Assembly (NCBI GenBank): GCA_016188985.1 | Contig: JACPGM010000050.1 | Span: forward strand, 1 to 56,509 | DNA length: 56,509 nt | Source: Lentisphaerota bacterium | GTDB taxonomy: Bacteria; Verrucomicrobiota; Kiritimatiellia; JAAZAB01 | Direction: 5' to 3' | Shown: one piece after another, positions 33,040 through 43,200 of the stretch | Layout: the number at the start of each line of letters is the position of its first letter | Numbering within the stretch: the stretch's first letter is position 1 | Notes under the pieces: generated by a model | What the model was told of the DNA's origin: nothing | Databases searched by the model: none | The model's input: only the letters and a program-made list of their open reading frames with translations | Translations under genes and position numbers: made by a program

Positions 33040-35957
33040 TCCATCTCCCTGTTGAAGTCCTCGGCCTCGTCCGCGGAAGGATAATAATCGTAGAAACCGC
33101 ACAAGTTGAAAAACTCGCAGAACTCGCAAGCCCCATTGCGGGCATGGAAGATGGCAGGGCTTCCCGGCCGCGGATCGGCCGGGAATAATCCCTGGCGGGG
33201 CTCGGCCAGGCGCTCGGCCAGCGCGTTTTCCCATTGCGGTAAAATTTCCGTCCAGTCAATGGCCTTGCCCCGTGAGGTCAGGGGAAGAACATCTACATCC
33301 GCCGCCGTTTTCAGGCTGATATAGCCCGCCTGCAACGCTGAGCGTAGCACTGCGGGCCGGCCCGCCTGCAGCGCTTGTGGCGCAGCCACTGCGGGCAGGC
33401 CGGCTTGGATGCTCTTGGTTGTATCCTTGATCCCGGCAATACATCCATGGAGCAGCGCAAGCAGATACGCTGGTAATTGCAGTTCCTCGGCGCGCCCAAT
33501 TACGGATGCTAACTTGGGAACGGCGCCGGACTTGTAATCCCAAACGGCTAAGCCGTTCTGGGGATGGTGGTCAATCCGATCAATCCGACCGTGCAGGATA
33601 ATCCCAGCGACGGGAAGTCCCGTGAAGGACACCTCGGCCATAGCAAATCGCCAGCCGGCAAGACAGCGTTGCCGCTCCAGCTCGAGCCAAACCGGCAGAA
33701 TACCCGGCTGCTCGGCGTTGCCCAGCAAGCGTAGGCGCTCTACCTGCCAGAACAAATTGTCAGGGCAATGCGCTAATTCGCGATTGATAACTTCCTCCAG
33801 CCAGGCCCGCGCGCCCTGGCAATCTACCGGCCAGCCCGGCGCCTGTTTGGCCAAGCCATCGGCGAATGTTTTCAAAATCGCGTGCAGCACTTTGCCGCGC
33901 TCAAGCGGGGCAATGCCGGTCTCGGCCATAACTAGCGGCGCAAGTTTAAGCATATTGCCGCAGAAAAATCTGAAGGGACATCCCACCAGATCCTCAAGCG
34001 CCGTGACACTGAGTTCGCGGGGGAATGGCGTGGTAACCCGGCTGCGCTGGCCGTCGTCCGTCCCCGCTGATCCGTTGTCTGTCGTCCCGCCTTCGTCCGG
34101 TGAGGCCGGACTATGGCGGGCAGGCTGTCGTCCGTCGTCCGTCGTTGCGCCCCTCAGGGCCAGGCAGCCGGCGCTTAGCCAGCGGGAGCGCATCCATTCG
34201 GCGGTTGGGTTTTGCCAGAGGTTGTAAATGACCTGGATTGGCTCGTTGGCCGAATTGGTCTCATCGGGCAACAGAGGACACGGCGCATAGGGCGTCGCTT
34301 CGTCGCCGGCAGCCGCGCGACTGCAATGGACTTGCGGTGAGGCGGCCAGGAGCATAGCTAACTGGCGTTGTGCGCGCTGCCACTGCCGTTCAAGCGTGCC
34401 ATCCTCGAGCAGCCGGCGCTCGTCGGGATCAAGGAACGGCCATTCTCGCGCCGGTGGTGGCAAAGCGCCGCCATGAACGCCGATGAGCCACAGTTGATCA
34501 AAAGCCAGACCGCGCGCTTCTTCCGGATTAAGGACCTGAATGCCGGCGGTCTCCGGTGTTTTTTCGGCGATAATCGTTTTTTCGGCTAAGGCCGTAAGCC
34601 AGGGCAAAACCGCCGCGGCGCTCATAACAATCTCGCCGGCTTCCTGAGTCAACTCCCTGCTAATTTCGTTCAGGTGCTGGATAGCCAGTGCGTCGGTGGC
34701 GCGGTGTTGGCCTTCGAAGCGGCCGAAGCCGAGCGCCGCCAGGCATTCGTTCAGATTGGTCAACCAGTCGCCCAGCGAAGCGGTGGGGCGGGTTGTCAAG
34801 CGCTGGAGTGGGGCCAGGGGATAACCCTGTTTCGTCAGTATTTGCAACGCATCCGGCAGCGAGAGAGGTTGGGATGGTTCTTCCCAGAGCGTGGCGCGCA
34901 AGTTATCCAGATCTTTGCTTTCCAGTGAACGAACATAAGGCGAAGTGAGCAAGGCCGTCAGCAGCGGCGCGCAGAGCGGCGTTTCCGGCAGCCGCAGGGG
35001 AATGATCGCGGTCTGGAAAAGCTTGTGTTCGCTGAGCGGCGTGCCCGCCGTCAGGTTGTAGCGGACCGCCCGTTCGAAGTCAGGCCGCTCCAATCCGGCC
35101 AGGTCGTCAAAACAGCGTTTCAGCAGCGGGAAGAGCGCGCGATCGGCGAAGACTACCGCCAGGTTTTTTTGGCCGTTATTCCAGGCGCGCAAGACCTCGG
35201 TGCAGACCGCGCGGCATTCCTGTTCCGGGGTGGCATAGAGGCGCACGCGCAGCGCTCCCGCTAAAGCCGGGGCCGCCTCCGGCAGTTCGGCCGCCGAACG
35301 CCAAAGTTCGCACCGGCGCTGCGCGGCCAGGGCGTCGCCGAACGTTCCTTCCAATAGCGAAAGATTGTCAAAGCCCGCCAAAATGATCCGCGTGGGCAAT
35401 GCCACGCGTCCGGCGGTAATGGCTTGGCTGACCGCCGACACCATATCATGCCAGAGGGCTACGCCGGCGCGCTCAGCCAAGGCGAGGAACCGACCGGTAA
35501 CTTCGCGCCGAAACTCGGCCAGACGGTGGGTGTTTAAAGTTCCCGGCGCCTCAAGACCGGCCTCGCGCAAGACATCCAGCGAAGCTTGCAATTGGGAATA
35601 GAGCGTCGGCTGGATGGCTAAGCCTTCGGGGACGGCCACGCCTTGCAACGCTTGATGCCACAGCTTCAACGCCGCGGCCGGTGCAAGCGGGCGGTTAGGA
35701 AGCCAGAGACCGTCGTAGACTTCATGGACCCAGCCGCGGAGCGAGCGAATTAGCGGGGTTTCCCATCCGCTATTTTGCTCGACCAGGCGCGCCTGGCGGT
35801 AACGATGCAACAGCCGGCGAGCGAGGCGGCCGGTGGTGCATAATATCCCGGCCCCTTCGGCGGCGGCCTGGACCACGGTGTCTTCCAACTCGCCGGCCGT
35901 GGCAAATACCCTTGGTTCCTCCCGCCAGGGTGCTGGTATCTTTGCGCCGGTGGTCAT
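33036..35957 (-). CDS. addB: AddB-like nuclease/inactivated helicase partner
   Basis: The 973-residue protein resembles the AddB-like 'probable DNA repair protein' group that sits beside AddA. The N-terminal region (ILCTTGRLARRLLHRYRQA) lacks a Walker loop. LNPEEARGLAFDQLWLIGVHGGALP resembles the helicase-like middle. The C-terminal part has LSVTALEDLVGCPFRFFC, then GRIDRIDHH and WDYKSG (PD-(D/E)xK nuclease), ELQLPAYLLAL (QxxxY motif) and CEFCEFFNLCGF. These cysteines are spaced like an Fe-S cluster site. Three palindromic elements are read in frame: one in a linker near residues 610-640, and two in tandem just after the QxxxY motif, giving LPAVAAPQALQAG and RPAVLRSALQAG. The four-base overlap with addA indicates coupled translation. 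Confidence 0.85.
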   Translation of the reverse strand: MTTGAKIPAPWREEPRVFATAGELEDTVVQAAAEGAGILCTTGRLARRLLHRYRQARLVEQNSGWETPLIRSLRGWVHEVYDGLWLPNRPLAPAAALKLWHQALQGVAVPEGLAIQPTLYSQLQASLDVLREAGLEAPGTLNTHRLAEFRREVTGRFLALAERAGVALWHDMVSAVSQAITAGRVALPTRIILAGFDNLSLLEGTFGDALAAQRRCELWRSAAELPEAAPALAGALRVRLYATPEQECRAVCTEVLRAWNNGQKNLAVVFADRALFPLLKRCFDDLAGLERPDFERAVRYNLTAGTPLSEHKLFQTAIIPLRLPETPLCAPLLTALLTSPYVRSLESKDLDNLRATLWEEPSQPLSLPDALQILTKQGYPLAPLQRLTTRPTASLGDWLTNLNECLAALGFGRFEGQHRATDALAIQHLNEISRELTQEAGEIVMSAAAVLPWLTALAEKTIIAEKTPETAGIQVLNPEEARGLAFDQLWLIGVHGGALPPPAREWPFLDPDERRLLEDGTLERQWQRAQRQLAMLLAASPQVHCSRAAAGDEATPYAPCPLLPDETNSANEPIQVIYNLWQNPTAEWMRSRWLSAGCLALRGATTDDGRQPARHSPASPDEGGTTDNGSAGTDDGQRSRVTTPFPRELSVTALEDLVGCPFRFFCGNMLKLAPLVMAETGIAPLERGKVLHAILKTFADGLAKQAPGWPVDCQGARAWLEEVINRELAHCPDNLFWQVERLRLLGNAEQPGILPVWLELERQRCLAGWRFAMAEVSFTGLPVAGIILHGRIDRIDHHPQNGLAVWDYKSGAVPKLASVIGRAEELQLPAYLLALLHGCIAGIKDTTKSIQAGLPAVAAPQALQAGRPAVLRSALQAGYISLKTAADVDVLPLTSRGKAIDWTEILPQWENALAERLAEPRQGLFPADPRPGSPAIFHARNGACEFCEFFNLCGFYDYYPSADEAEDFNREME
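33325..33360 (-). repeat. In-frame palindromic element in addB (unit 1)
   Basis: This is a 36-nt member of the CCTGCCCGC...GCAGGCGGG family, reading CCGGCCCGCAGTGCTACGCT and onward on the minus strand. It adds RPAVLRSALQAG to AddB. It directly abuts unit 2, and the codons for Gln-Ala-Gly occur before, between and after the two units. Confidence 0.75.
33361..33399 (-). repeat. In-frame palindromic element in addB (unit 2)
   Basis: This is a 39-nt member of the same family, adding LPAVAAPQALQAG. Units 1 and 2 together add 75 nt (25 residues) inside the nuclease domain without a stop or frame change. Confidence 0.75.
34086..34124 (-). repeat. In-frame palindromic element in addB (unit 3) in a repeat-built linker
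   Basis: This 39-nt unit begins CCTGCCCGCC and ends AAGGCGGG on the minus strand, with a different centre (CATAGTCCGGCC). It is read as PARHSPASPDEGG. It is flanked on both sides by GTCGTCCGTCGTC-type tracts (34053-34085 and 34127-34146) encoding TTDDG and TTDNG phrases, so some 40 residues of AddB come from repeats. Confidence 0.65.
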
Positions 35958-36330
35958 TTAGTTGGTCCTATGCCTGTTTTTCCATGCCGATGTTTTGGGC
36001 TTTAAGTTAATCCGAGTCTGCGCAACTGTCAAAGGCGCATTGCGCAAGAACTTGACTACAGCATACGAAGTCTGGCTGGCACGGTGGAACATGCTGTGTA
36101 ATCCCTGTCTTGTGGTGGTAACAGGTAGGGCGCGTTCGCCTGCCCGCAATGCTACGCATAGCGTTGTAGGCGGGCTGAACGCGCCGTTCACGGTGAATCG
36201 TTCACGATGAACCGCGGACAGCTCGGCGAGCCGTCCCTGCCATCGCGCGGCCGCCTAGTAACTGATTCCCAATGCTGCAGTAATTTTTGCTTGCTGAGAC
36301 GAGCACCTTTTCATAAGAATAAAGCTCAGC
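35958..36330. other. Repeat-bearing spacer between divergent addB and argF
   Basis: This 373-nt divergent intergenic region should carry promoters for both operons. It holds one palindromic element (36139-36174) and a GTTCACGGTGAATCGTTCAC inverted-repeat motif at 36186-36205. No open frame here resembles a protein and no strong promoter was recognised. Confidence 0.55.
36139..36174 (+). repeat. Palindromic element, intergenic copy
   Basis: This is a 36-nt copy, beginning CCTGCCCGCAATGCTACGC and ending GTTGTAGGCGGG, with an internal CGCATAGCG loop-stem. It is the only clear non-coding member of the family in this window, and its sense orientation matches the downstream argF gene. Confidence 0.8.
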
Positions 36331-37338
36331 ATGAAAAAACGGATAAACCTCAAGGGGCGCAGCTTGCTGCGGCTTTCCGATCTGGCGGACGATGAGCTGC
36401 TCTATCTGCTGGACCTAGCGGAGCGTCTCAAGCGCAAGAAGCGGCGCGGGGCGCGCGGCAACCTGCTGGCGCGCAAGAATATCGCGCTCATTTTTGAAAA
36501 GGCTTCCACCCGCACCCGCTCGGCCTTTACCGTAGCGGCCGTGGACGAGGGCGCCAGCGTGGAATTTCTGGGCCAGCACGACATTCATCTGGGCAAGAAG
36601 GAATCCATCAAGGACTCCGCCCGCGTGTTGGGCCGCATGTTCGATGCCATCGAGTTCCGGGGCTTCCAGCAGGAAACCGCGGAAACTTTAGCGCGGTATG
36701 CCGGTGTGCCGGTCTGGAACGGATTGACCGACGACGAGCATCCCACCCAGACCCTGGCGGACCTGATGACCATGCGCGAATGTTTCCATCGCCTGAAAGG
36801 CCTGAGGGTGGTCTATCTGGGCGACGGCCGCAACAACGTCTGCCTTTCTCTGATGATGGGCTGCGCCAAGGTCGGCGCCCATTTCGTGGATTGCGCGCCG
36901 CCGGAACTTTCTCCGCCGAGCGCGCGCCTGGCCGCGGCGCGCGCGGTGGCCGAGCGCAACGGGAGCCAGGTGACGGTTGAGCCGCAGCCGGCCCGGGCCG
37001 TGCCCGGCGCCCATGTAATTTACACCGACGTCTGGGTCTCAATGGGCGAAGAAACCAAATTGGACGAACGCCTGCGATTGCTGAGGCCTTACCAGGTGAA
37101 CATGGAACTTATACGTCAAACCGGCAACCTGAAAAAAGGCGGCGTGATTTTTCTGCACTGCCTGCCGGCTTTGCATGACCAGGGCACCGAGCTGACCCGC
37201 GCGCGGGGCGCGCTGGAAGTTACCGATGAAGTATTTGAAGCGCCGTTTTCCAAGGTATTTGACCAGGCCGAGAACCGGCTGCATACCATCAAGGCCTTGA
37301 TGGTGGCAACTCTGGCTGGGGGTAATTCTACGCGATGA
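36331..37338 (+). CDS. argF: Ornithine carbamoyltransferase
   Basis: ArgF joins carbamoyl phosphate and ornithine to give citrulline. The 335-residue protein has the carbamoyl-phosphate motif STRTR at 59-63, HPTQ at 137-140, the ornithine-binding region YTDVWVSMGEE near 231-241, and the catalytic HCLPA at 276-280. These separate it from aspartate, putrescine and acetylornithine carbamoyltransferases as far as motifs allow. The next gene, pyrB, starts inside its stop codon region (4-nt overlap). This places the two enzymes that compete for carbamoyl phosphate under coupled expression. Confidence 0.93.
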   Translation: MKKRINLKGRSLLRLSDLADDELLYLLDLAERLKRKKRRGARGNLLARKNIALIFEKASTRTRSAFTVAAVDEGASVEFLGQHDIHLGKKESIKDSARVLGRMFDAIEFRGFQQETAETLARYAGVPVWNGLTDDEHPTQTLADLMTMRECFHRLKGLRVVYLGDGRNNVCLSLMMGCAKVGAHFVDCAPPELSPPSARLAAARAVAERNGSQVTVEPQPARAVPGAHVIYTDVWVSMGEETKLDERLRLLRPYQVNMELIRQTGNLKKGGVIFLHCLPALHDQGTELTRARGALEVTDEVFEAPFSKVFDQAENRLHTIKALMVATLAGGNSTR

Positions 37339-38417
37339 GTCCGACCAAGCGCACGCTCGCGGAAATATCGTGGGATGAACTGCAGTGGCTGTCCCCGCTG
37401 GAGAAGGCGGAGCTTTTCAACCTGGGGGAACGTCCCTTCCATGTGCTGATGGCCCAGCAGTTCAGCCGGCCGATGCTGGAAGAACTCGGCGAGCTGGCCA
37501 CGCGCATTCGCCAGATTGCCAAGAGCAAGGCCGGCATGGATTTTCTGCGCGGGTTGCTGACGCACCGGACGGCCATGCTTTATTTCTCGCAACCCAGTAC
37601 GCGCACGTTTCTCTCGTTTCATTCGGCCTGCCAGATCCTGGGCATGAAAACCGTCGAGGTGCGCGACACTGCCACTTCCAGCGAGTTGAAAGGCGAAACC
37701 CAGGAGGATTCCATCCGCACCTTCAGCTCGTTTGCCGAGGTCATCATCATGCGCAGCGCCATCGGCGGCCTGGCCGAGAAAATGGCCTGGGTGCTCTCCA
37801 ACACCGAGCGTCCCGTGCCGATTGTCAGCGCCGGTTCCGGCAAAGACCAGCATCCCACCCAAGCCCTGCTGGATATTTACACGCTCCAGCGCAGTTTTGA
37901 AACGCGCGGCGGCATAGACGGCAAGACCATCGTGTTCGTCGGCGACCTGGCCCGCGGCCGGACGGTGCGTTCGCTGGCCTTTCTGCTGACCCGCTACCAG
38001 GGCGTGAAACAATACTTTATCGCGCCGCCCCAACTCCAAATTGGCGAAGATATTCTGGCGCTGCTGCGCCAGGCCCATTGCGCGTTTGAAGTCGGCCATG
38101 ATTTCAAAAAAGTCATTCCCGCGGCCGATGCCATCTATATGACCCGCATCCAGGACGAGTGGGACGAGCAAGCCGGCCAAAGCGGCAAAATTGATATCTC
38201 CAGGTTCAGTTTCACGGCTGCGCATCTGGCCAAATTGCCGTCCAAGGCGGTCATCATGCATCCCTTGCCGCGCCGCCAGGAAATTGCCGTCGAAGTTGAT
38301 GAGGACACGCGCGCGGTCTACTGGCGCCAGGTGCGCAACGGCATGTGGGTCCGCGTGGCCTTGCTGGTCGCAATCTTCGACGGCGCCGATGACATCCGCC
38401 GATACGACGGCGCCTGA
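37335..38417 (+). CDS. pyrB: Aspartate carbamoyltransferase catalytic chain
   Basis: PyrB carbamoylates aspartate in pyrimidine synthesis. The 360-residue protein carries QPSTRTFLSF with the carbamoyl-phosphate loop at 87-92, HPTQALLD at 173-180, and the aspartate-loop signature HPLPRRQE starting at 309, where ornithine enzymes have HCLP. It is about 50 residues longer than typical catalytic chains, mainly because of an N-terminal helical extension (LAEISWDELQWLSPLEKAELFNL). No pyrI regulatory chain follows. The ATG at 37335 overlaps the argF stop by four bases, a strong sign of translational coupling. Confidence 0.88.
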   Translation: MSPTKRTLAEISWDELQWLSPLEKAELFNLGERPFHVLMAQQFSRPMLEELGELATRIRQIAKSKAGMDFLRGLLTHRTAMLYFSQPSTRTFLSFHSACQILGMKTVEVRDTATSSELKGETQEDSIRTFSSFAEVIIMRSAIGGLAEKMAWVLSNTERPVPIVSAGSGKDQHPTQALLDIYTLQRSFETRGGIDGKTIVFVGDLARGRTVRSLAFLLTRYQGVKQYFIAPPQLQIGEDILALLRQAHCAFEVGHDFKKVIPAADAIYMTRIQDEWDEQAGQSGKIDISRFSFTAAHLAKLPSKAVIMHPLPRRQEIAVEVDEDTRAVYWRQVRNGMWVRVALLVAIFDGADDIRRYDGA

Positions 38418-38476
38418 AGCCCGGGATTGCGTTTTTTTGCGGCTGAAAAATCAAACAATCAGGAAGCGCGCGGCAC

Positions 38477-40084
38477 ATGGGCGATTACCCGGCGGAGGCA
38501 AGGGAGCATCCGGACAGGGTCCTTTGCGCCATGGTTGTTCTGGCCGTGGTGACGGTCGCGCTGTACTTGCCGATCCTGGGCGGCGAGTTCACCTATGACG
38601 CGCGCGCCCTGATCCTTGTTGACGATACGATCCACAATCTACGCAACCTGCCGGATATCCTTTCGTTACGGATTGTCGGCCACGACGTGGTTAATCGCCG
38701 CCGGCCGATGCTGTTGCTCTCGCTGATGCTGGATTCGGTCGTGTGGGAAAAGCTGCCGGCGGGCTATCATCTCTCGAACGTATTGTTGCATGCCGGCTGC
38801 GTCTTACTGCTATTCAGGTTGCTGCGCGTCCTGCAACGGAATTGTCCTGGTGACCAGTTTTCATCCCAATCGCCTGGTGTGGCGCCGGCATTTATTGGCG
38901 CGCTGGTCTTCGCGGTGCATCCGGTCAACAGTGAGGCCGTTTGCAACGCGAGCTACCGGGCGGACATCCTGGTGGCCTTCTTTCTGCTGGCGGCGTTGAA
39001 CGCGGCTTTGAATCTGAGCGCGGTCAAGATAATACGGCGGATTATGTACTCCGTGTGCGTCGGTCTGTTTCTTCTGCTTTCGGCCGCGTCCAAGGAAAGC
39101 GGGGCGATGGGTCCCTTATTATTGCTTTTGATGGCGACCTTCCTTCGGTTCCGTGGCGGGCGAGGTGTTTGGACGGCAACAATTGCCGCCTCAGCGGCAA
39201 TCGTGGCCGCATTGGTTGCTGCTTATTTGCTCTTTGCGCCGGCCAACTCGGCAATCTTCACCGAACTCCCCTCCCGCCTGGGCGGGTCGCTGTCGGCGTG
39301 GCTGAGGATTCAGCTCCGCCTGTGGGTTTTCCAGATCCAGCATATCGTGTTGCCATACGGGTTATGCGCGGATTACACGCCTTATTCGATCCGTTACCTT
39401 TCGCTTGCCGGCGCGGTGGCCATGCTGGGCGCTCTGTTGGCGGCGGCTCTCTGGCTGGGGCTTCGCAACCGGCTGCTGCTATTGGCCATCGCCTTCTTTG
39501 CCGTGGCCATGATTCCATCCGCAAATATTATTCCGATTTACCGGCCGGTGGCTGATCGCTTCCTGTATCAACCGATGATTGCCGTCGCCATGCTGCCGGT
39601 GGTTCTGGTAGCTGATCGCCGGCGTTGTTGGATGGTCTCCCGGATTTGGGTCTTGCTCGCCCTGGTTCTGGTTTGTGGCGCGATATTTGTCCCGCAGACC
39701 GTCCGGCGCCAGGCGGTCTGGAGAGATCAGGTATCTTTATGGCTCGATACGGCGCGTAAGAATCCGCACTCGCCCACCGCGCATAACAATCTTGGTTTTG
39801 CCTGGTTGGACAGGGGAGAAATTAACCAGGCCGTTGGCGCTTGGCGGCGAGCGGTGATGCTGACGGACGGCCGTTTCGCCGACGCGTGGGCCGGAATGGC
39901 GGTGGGCCTGGATGCGCTGGGCAGTAATGAAGAAGCCTGCAACGCTTATCGTGAAGCCATCCGTCTGGATGGCGCCTATGCGGATCCTCCCGGTCTTGTT
40001 AAGAAGTTGACATGGGAGCCGGCGGTGGCCAGCCAACTATCCGTTGTTGCCGCCCGCTGCGGCTCTCGGGTGCCATTACCCTGA
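38477..40084 (+). CDS. Polytopic membrane protein with C-terminal TPR (TMTC/glycosyltransferase-like)
   Basis: The 535-residue protein has about ten hydrophobic helices. An early luminal loop, LPILGGEFTYDARALILVDD, followed later by HPVNSEAVCNASYRADILVAFF, is the pattern of TMTC-type and related GT-C-fold mannosyltransferase-like proteins. The C-terminal 100 residues contain at least two TPR-like units (AHNNLGFAWLDRGEINQAVGAW and ADAWAGMAVGLDALGSNEEA). Members are common in Planctomycetes and Verrucomicrobia, and most are of unproven activity, possibly protein or lipid glycosylation. It begins 59 nt after pyrB, with AGGAAG 13-18 nt before the ATG. Transfer of a polyprenyl-linked sugar is only an inference from the fold. 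Confidence 0.75.
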   Translation: MGDYPAEAREHPDRVLCAMVVLAVVTVALYLPILGGEFTYDARALILVDDTIHNLRNLPDILSLRIVGHDVVNRRRPMLLLSLMLDSVVWEKLPAGYHLSNVLLHAGCVLLLFRLLRVLQRNCPGDQFSSQSPGVAPAFIGALVFAVHPVNSEAVCNASYRADILVAFFLLAALNAALNLSAVKIIRRIMYSVCVGLFLLLSAASKESGAMGPLLLLLMATFLRFRGGRGVWTATIAASAAIVAALVAAYLLFAPANSAIFTELPSRLGGSLSAWLRIQLRLWVFQIQHIVLPYGLCADYTPYSIRYLSLAGAVAMLGALLAAALWLGLRNRLLLLAIAFFAVAMIPSANIIPIYRPVADRFLYQPMIAVAMLPVVLVADRRRCWMVSRIWVLLALVLVCGAIFVPQTVRRQAVWRDQVSLWLDTARKNPHSPTAHNNLGFAWLDRGEINQAVGAWRRAVMLTDGRFADAWAGMAVGLDALGSNEEACNAYREAIRLDGAYADPPGLVKKLTWEPAVASQLSVVAARCGSRVPLP

Positions 40085-40215
40085 CACTGGGTGTTTGTGG
40101 CCGGCGGTTGGAGACATTATTGCGTGTCATCAACATGCGGGCTTGACGACCAGGCTTCCAGAAGCGCATAACTTTCCCAGTGCGCAGTGCTCGTAAGTTG
40201 TCTTCACGGTGCTAT

Positions 40216-43200
40216 ATGCATAGGACTTTCAAAGTTTGCGCCGCCACAGGCCTGATGCGCTGTCGGCCGCGGCCGTATGCGGCGCTGCTGCTGGGATTAT
40301 TTCTTTCAGGCGGGAACATTGCCGGCAGTCGGGCTGATTCTACTCTGCGAAGCGGCGAAGCCCTTTCGCTGCGAAGCACGAGTGACTGGCCCACCTATAT
40401 GCACGACTATGCCCGTAGCGGCGTAACCACCAATGCGCTGCGCTGGCCGCTCGTTAGACAATGGACCTATCGCGCGCCGGCGGCGCCTGTGCCGGCCTGG
40501 CCGCTCCCGCATCCTGATTACACCGAATTGCCCAGGACCAAATTCGACGATGCTTTGTATACGGTCGTGGCCGGCAACACCGTCTATTTCGGCTCGTCGG
40601 TGGATTATCAGATCCATGCGCTGGATGCCGCCAGCGGCCAGGAGCGCTGGACGTTTTTCACGGGCGGACCGGTCCGCCTCGCGCCCACCTTCGCTTCCTC
40701 GACTACGCTCGGAGCTTCGGAGGGCAAGCCCACGGTGGTCGCCGGCCGCGTCTATGCCGGCTCGGACGACGGTTGGGTCTATTGTCTTAATGCCGCGGAC
40801 GGCAAGCTGGTCTGGTCGTTCTCGGCCGCGCCGGAACCGCGCCGGGTATTGGGCAATGGCCATATCATTTCGCTTTATCCGGTGCGCACCAGCCTGGTGG
40901 TGCAGGACGGCCGCGTGTATTTCAGCGCCGGCATCTTTCCCTCTTTCGGTTACGGCCGCGGCTTTTCCGGCGTTGCCTTGTATGCCCTTGACGCCGCTGA
41001 CGGCAAGCTCATCTGGAAAGTTAATCGCTTCGATACCAAGGAAAATAATTATGCCGGCGGCTTTTCGCCCCAGGGTTATCTCTTGGCCACAGCTAAAAGC
41101 CTGTTTGTGCCCTGTGGTCGCGACTTGCCGGCCTGCGTGGATATCGAGACCGGCATGTTTCGTTACGTGCCGTCCCTGGCCGGCACTAAAGACCAGCCGG
41201 CGGGCTGGTACGGGCTACTGGCGGATGGCACCTGGTTTCACGGCACCCAGAACATTCTGTTCGGCTTCGAACCGGATACCGGCAAACTGCAATCCAGATT
41301 GCCGGCGGCCACCCGTCTGATAGTTACAAAAAACAGTTCCTTTATTCTGAAAGGCCCATCAGCCTCGAACTACGGCCGGCAAAAAATTAGCGACAGGCAG
41401 AGCGACATCAAGGCCTTTGATCGCCCGAAATCTTCCACGGATCAGCCGGCGGCGAAACTGGCGACAACCGATCCGCGCTGGCGTTATGCGCGTCCCGCAC
41501 TCTCCGCGATGATTCTGACCGGTGACGCGCTCGTGGCCGGCGCCAGCAACGAAGTTGTTGCCCTGAATGCCGCCGACGGCAAGCTGATCTGGTCGGCGCC
41601 TGTCGAGGGCACGGCCGTGGGGTTATCGGCCGCCGGCGGACGCCTGCTGGTCAGCACGGACCTGGGCCACATTTATTGCTTTGCCGGCGGCGCGGCGGCT
41701 TTTGCCCCCATGACTTTGCCGGACCGTCCGGGCTCCGCTGCCAGGGCTGGACCACCGTCGGCGGTTCGTTCACCGGCCGAGCCTTCCGCGGCAGTTGTGG
41801 CGCAAATGGCCGACGCGGTGCTTGCCAATGCGCAGGACACAAAAGGCTATGCGCTGATTATGGGGCCGGGCGCGGCCCAACTTGCGCTCTCGCTCTATGG
41901 CCATCGGGTGGCGGTGGAACTATTTACATCGGAGGCCTTGGCGTATCCCGATTATATTGCCAATCTGGTTGTGGCTCTGGCGGGTCCGGGCCAGCCGCCT
42001 TCGGCGGCCGAACTGTTGCGGGTGTTGAAACCCTGCGGCGGTGTCCTGCTGAGTTCGTGGCCGGGTGGGGCGGGGCTGCAAAACTCGGCCAAGGCGTTGG
42101 AGCTCTGGAAGGGCGCGGGTTCTTTGGCTACCGGCCTTATGCTTGTTCGGGGCGGGCCGACCTGGACGAAGCTCTTGCGCGGCGCCCCGGAAGGCGCCGG
42201 CTGGTGGACGCATCAGCATGCCGATCAAGGCAACACCGGCAGCTCGGGCGATACGCGCGTGAAGGGCTGGCTGGATATAATCTGGTTTGGCGCAACGGGC
42301 GTGAACGAGACCCTCGACCGTCACCTGCGCAGTGTTGCACCGCTGGTGTTTGAGGGAAGAGTGTTCCATCAGGGCGGAAGTATAGTTCTTCCCTGGGCAA
42401 ACATTAAGGAAAATCGTGGCGTGCTCTCTTGTTTTGACCTCTACAACGGCATGCGGTATTGGAAACGGGAAATGGCCGACGCCTGGCGGATTGGAACGCC
42501 CGCTGTGGTCGGCAATCTGGCCGGGACAACCGGCAGCCTATTCGTCGCCGCGGGTTCGGGCTGCGAGCGTTTGGATGCGCGCACGGGCGCGACGCTTAGC
42601 ACCTATAAAGTGCCGGCGGCTAAGATGGGAGCGGCGACCCAGACCTGGAATTATGTGGCGGTAGCCGGCGGCCGGCTTTTCGGCAGCGCCGGCATACCCA
42701 ACACCAACCTGTACGGCAATCGGTTCAGTGACGCGGTGTTCGCCTATGAGCTTGGCACGGGACGACTTCTCTGGACCTATCGCGCCCGTGAAATCCGCGA
42801 CTCAACGCTGGTCTATGGCGACGGCCGGGTGTTCCTGGTTGAAAACCGCGCAACTGCCGCCGAGGAAGTGATGCCCGCAAAGTCAAATGTCAAAGTAGAT
42901 CGGCATGGCTCGGCGACCAATGGGCCTCTGGCCGAGCGCGGTAAGGCCCCGGCTGAGCCCAGCCTGACGGTAGTGGCGCTGGATGCCCCCACGGGCAAGG
43001 TGGTCTGGGAAAAACAACATGATCTCAGTGATTGCGGCAGTTGGGGTGGCGCTCTGCAGGCGCTTTATCGCGATGGCGTCCTGCTACTGGGCGGTGCTTA
43101 CTCGCCCTATGGGCGGCGCTCGGGCGCCGAAGCCAAGCGCAAAATAATGGCGCTTTCCGCCCGCGATGGCGCGCTGCTCTGGCAGAAACCGGTGGGCAAT

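Noticed and set aside
33040-33234. N-terminal extension of AddA by 65 codons
   Set aside because: It would overlap addB by about 200 nt; the ATG at 33039 overlaps the addB stop as ATGA and places the Walker A loop at the usual distance from the start.
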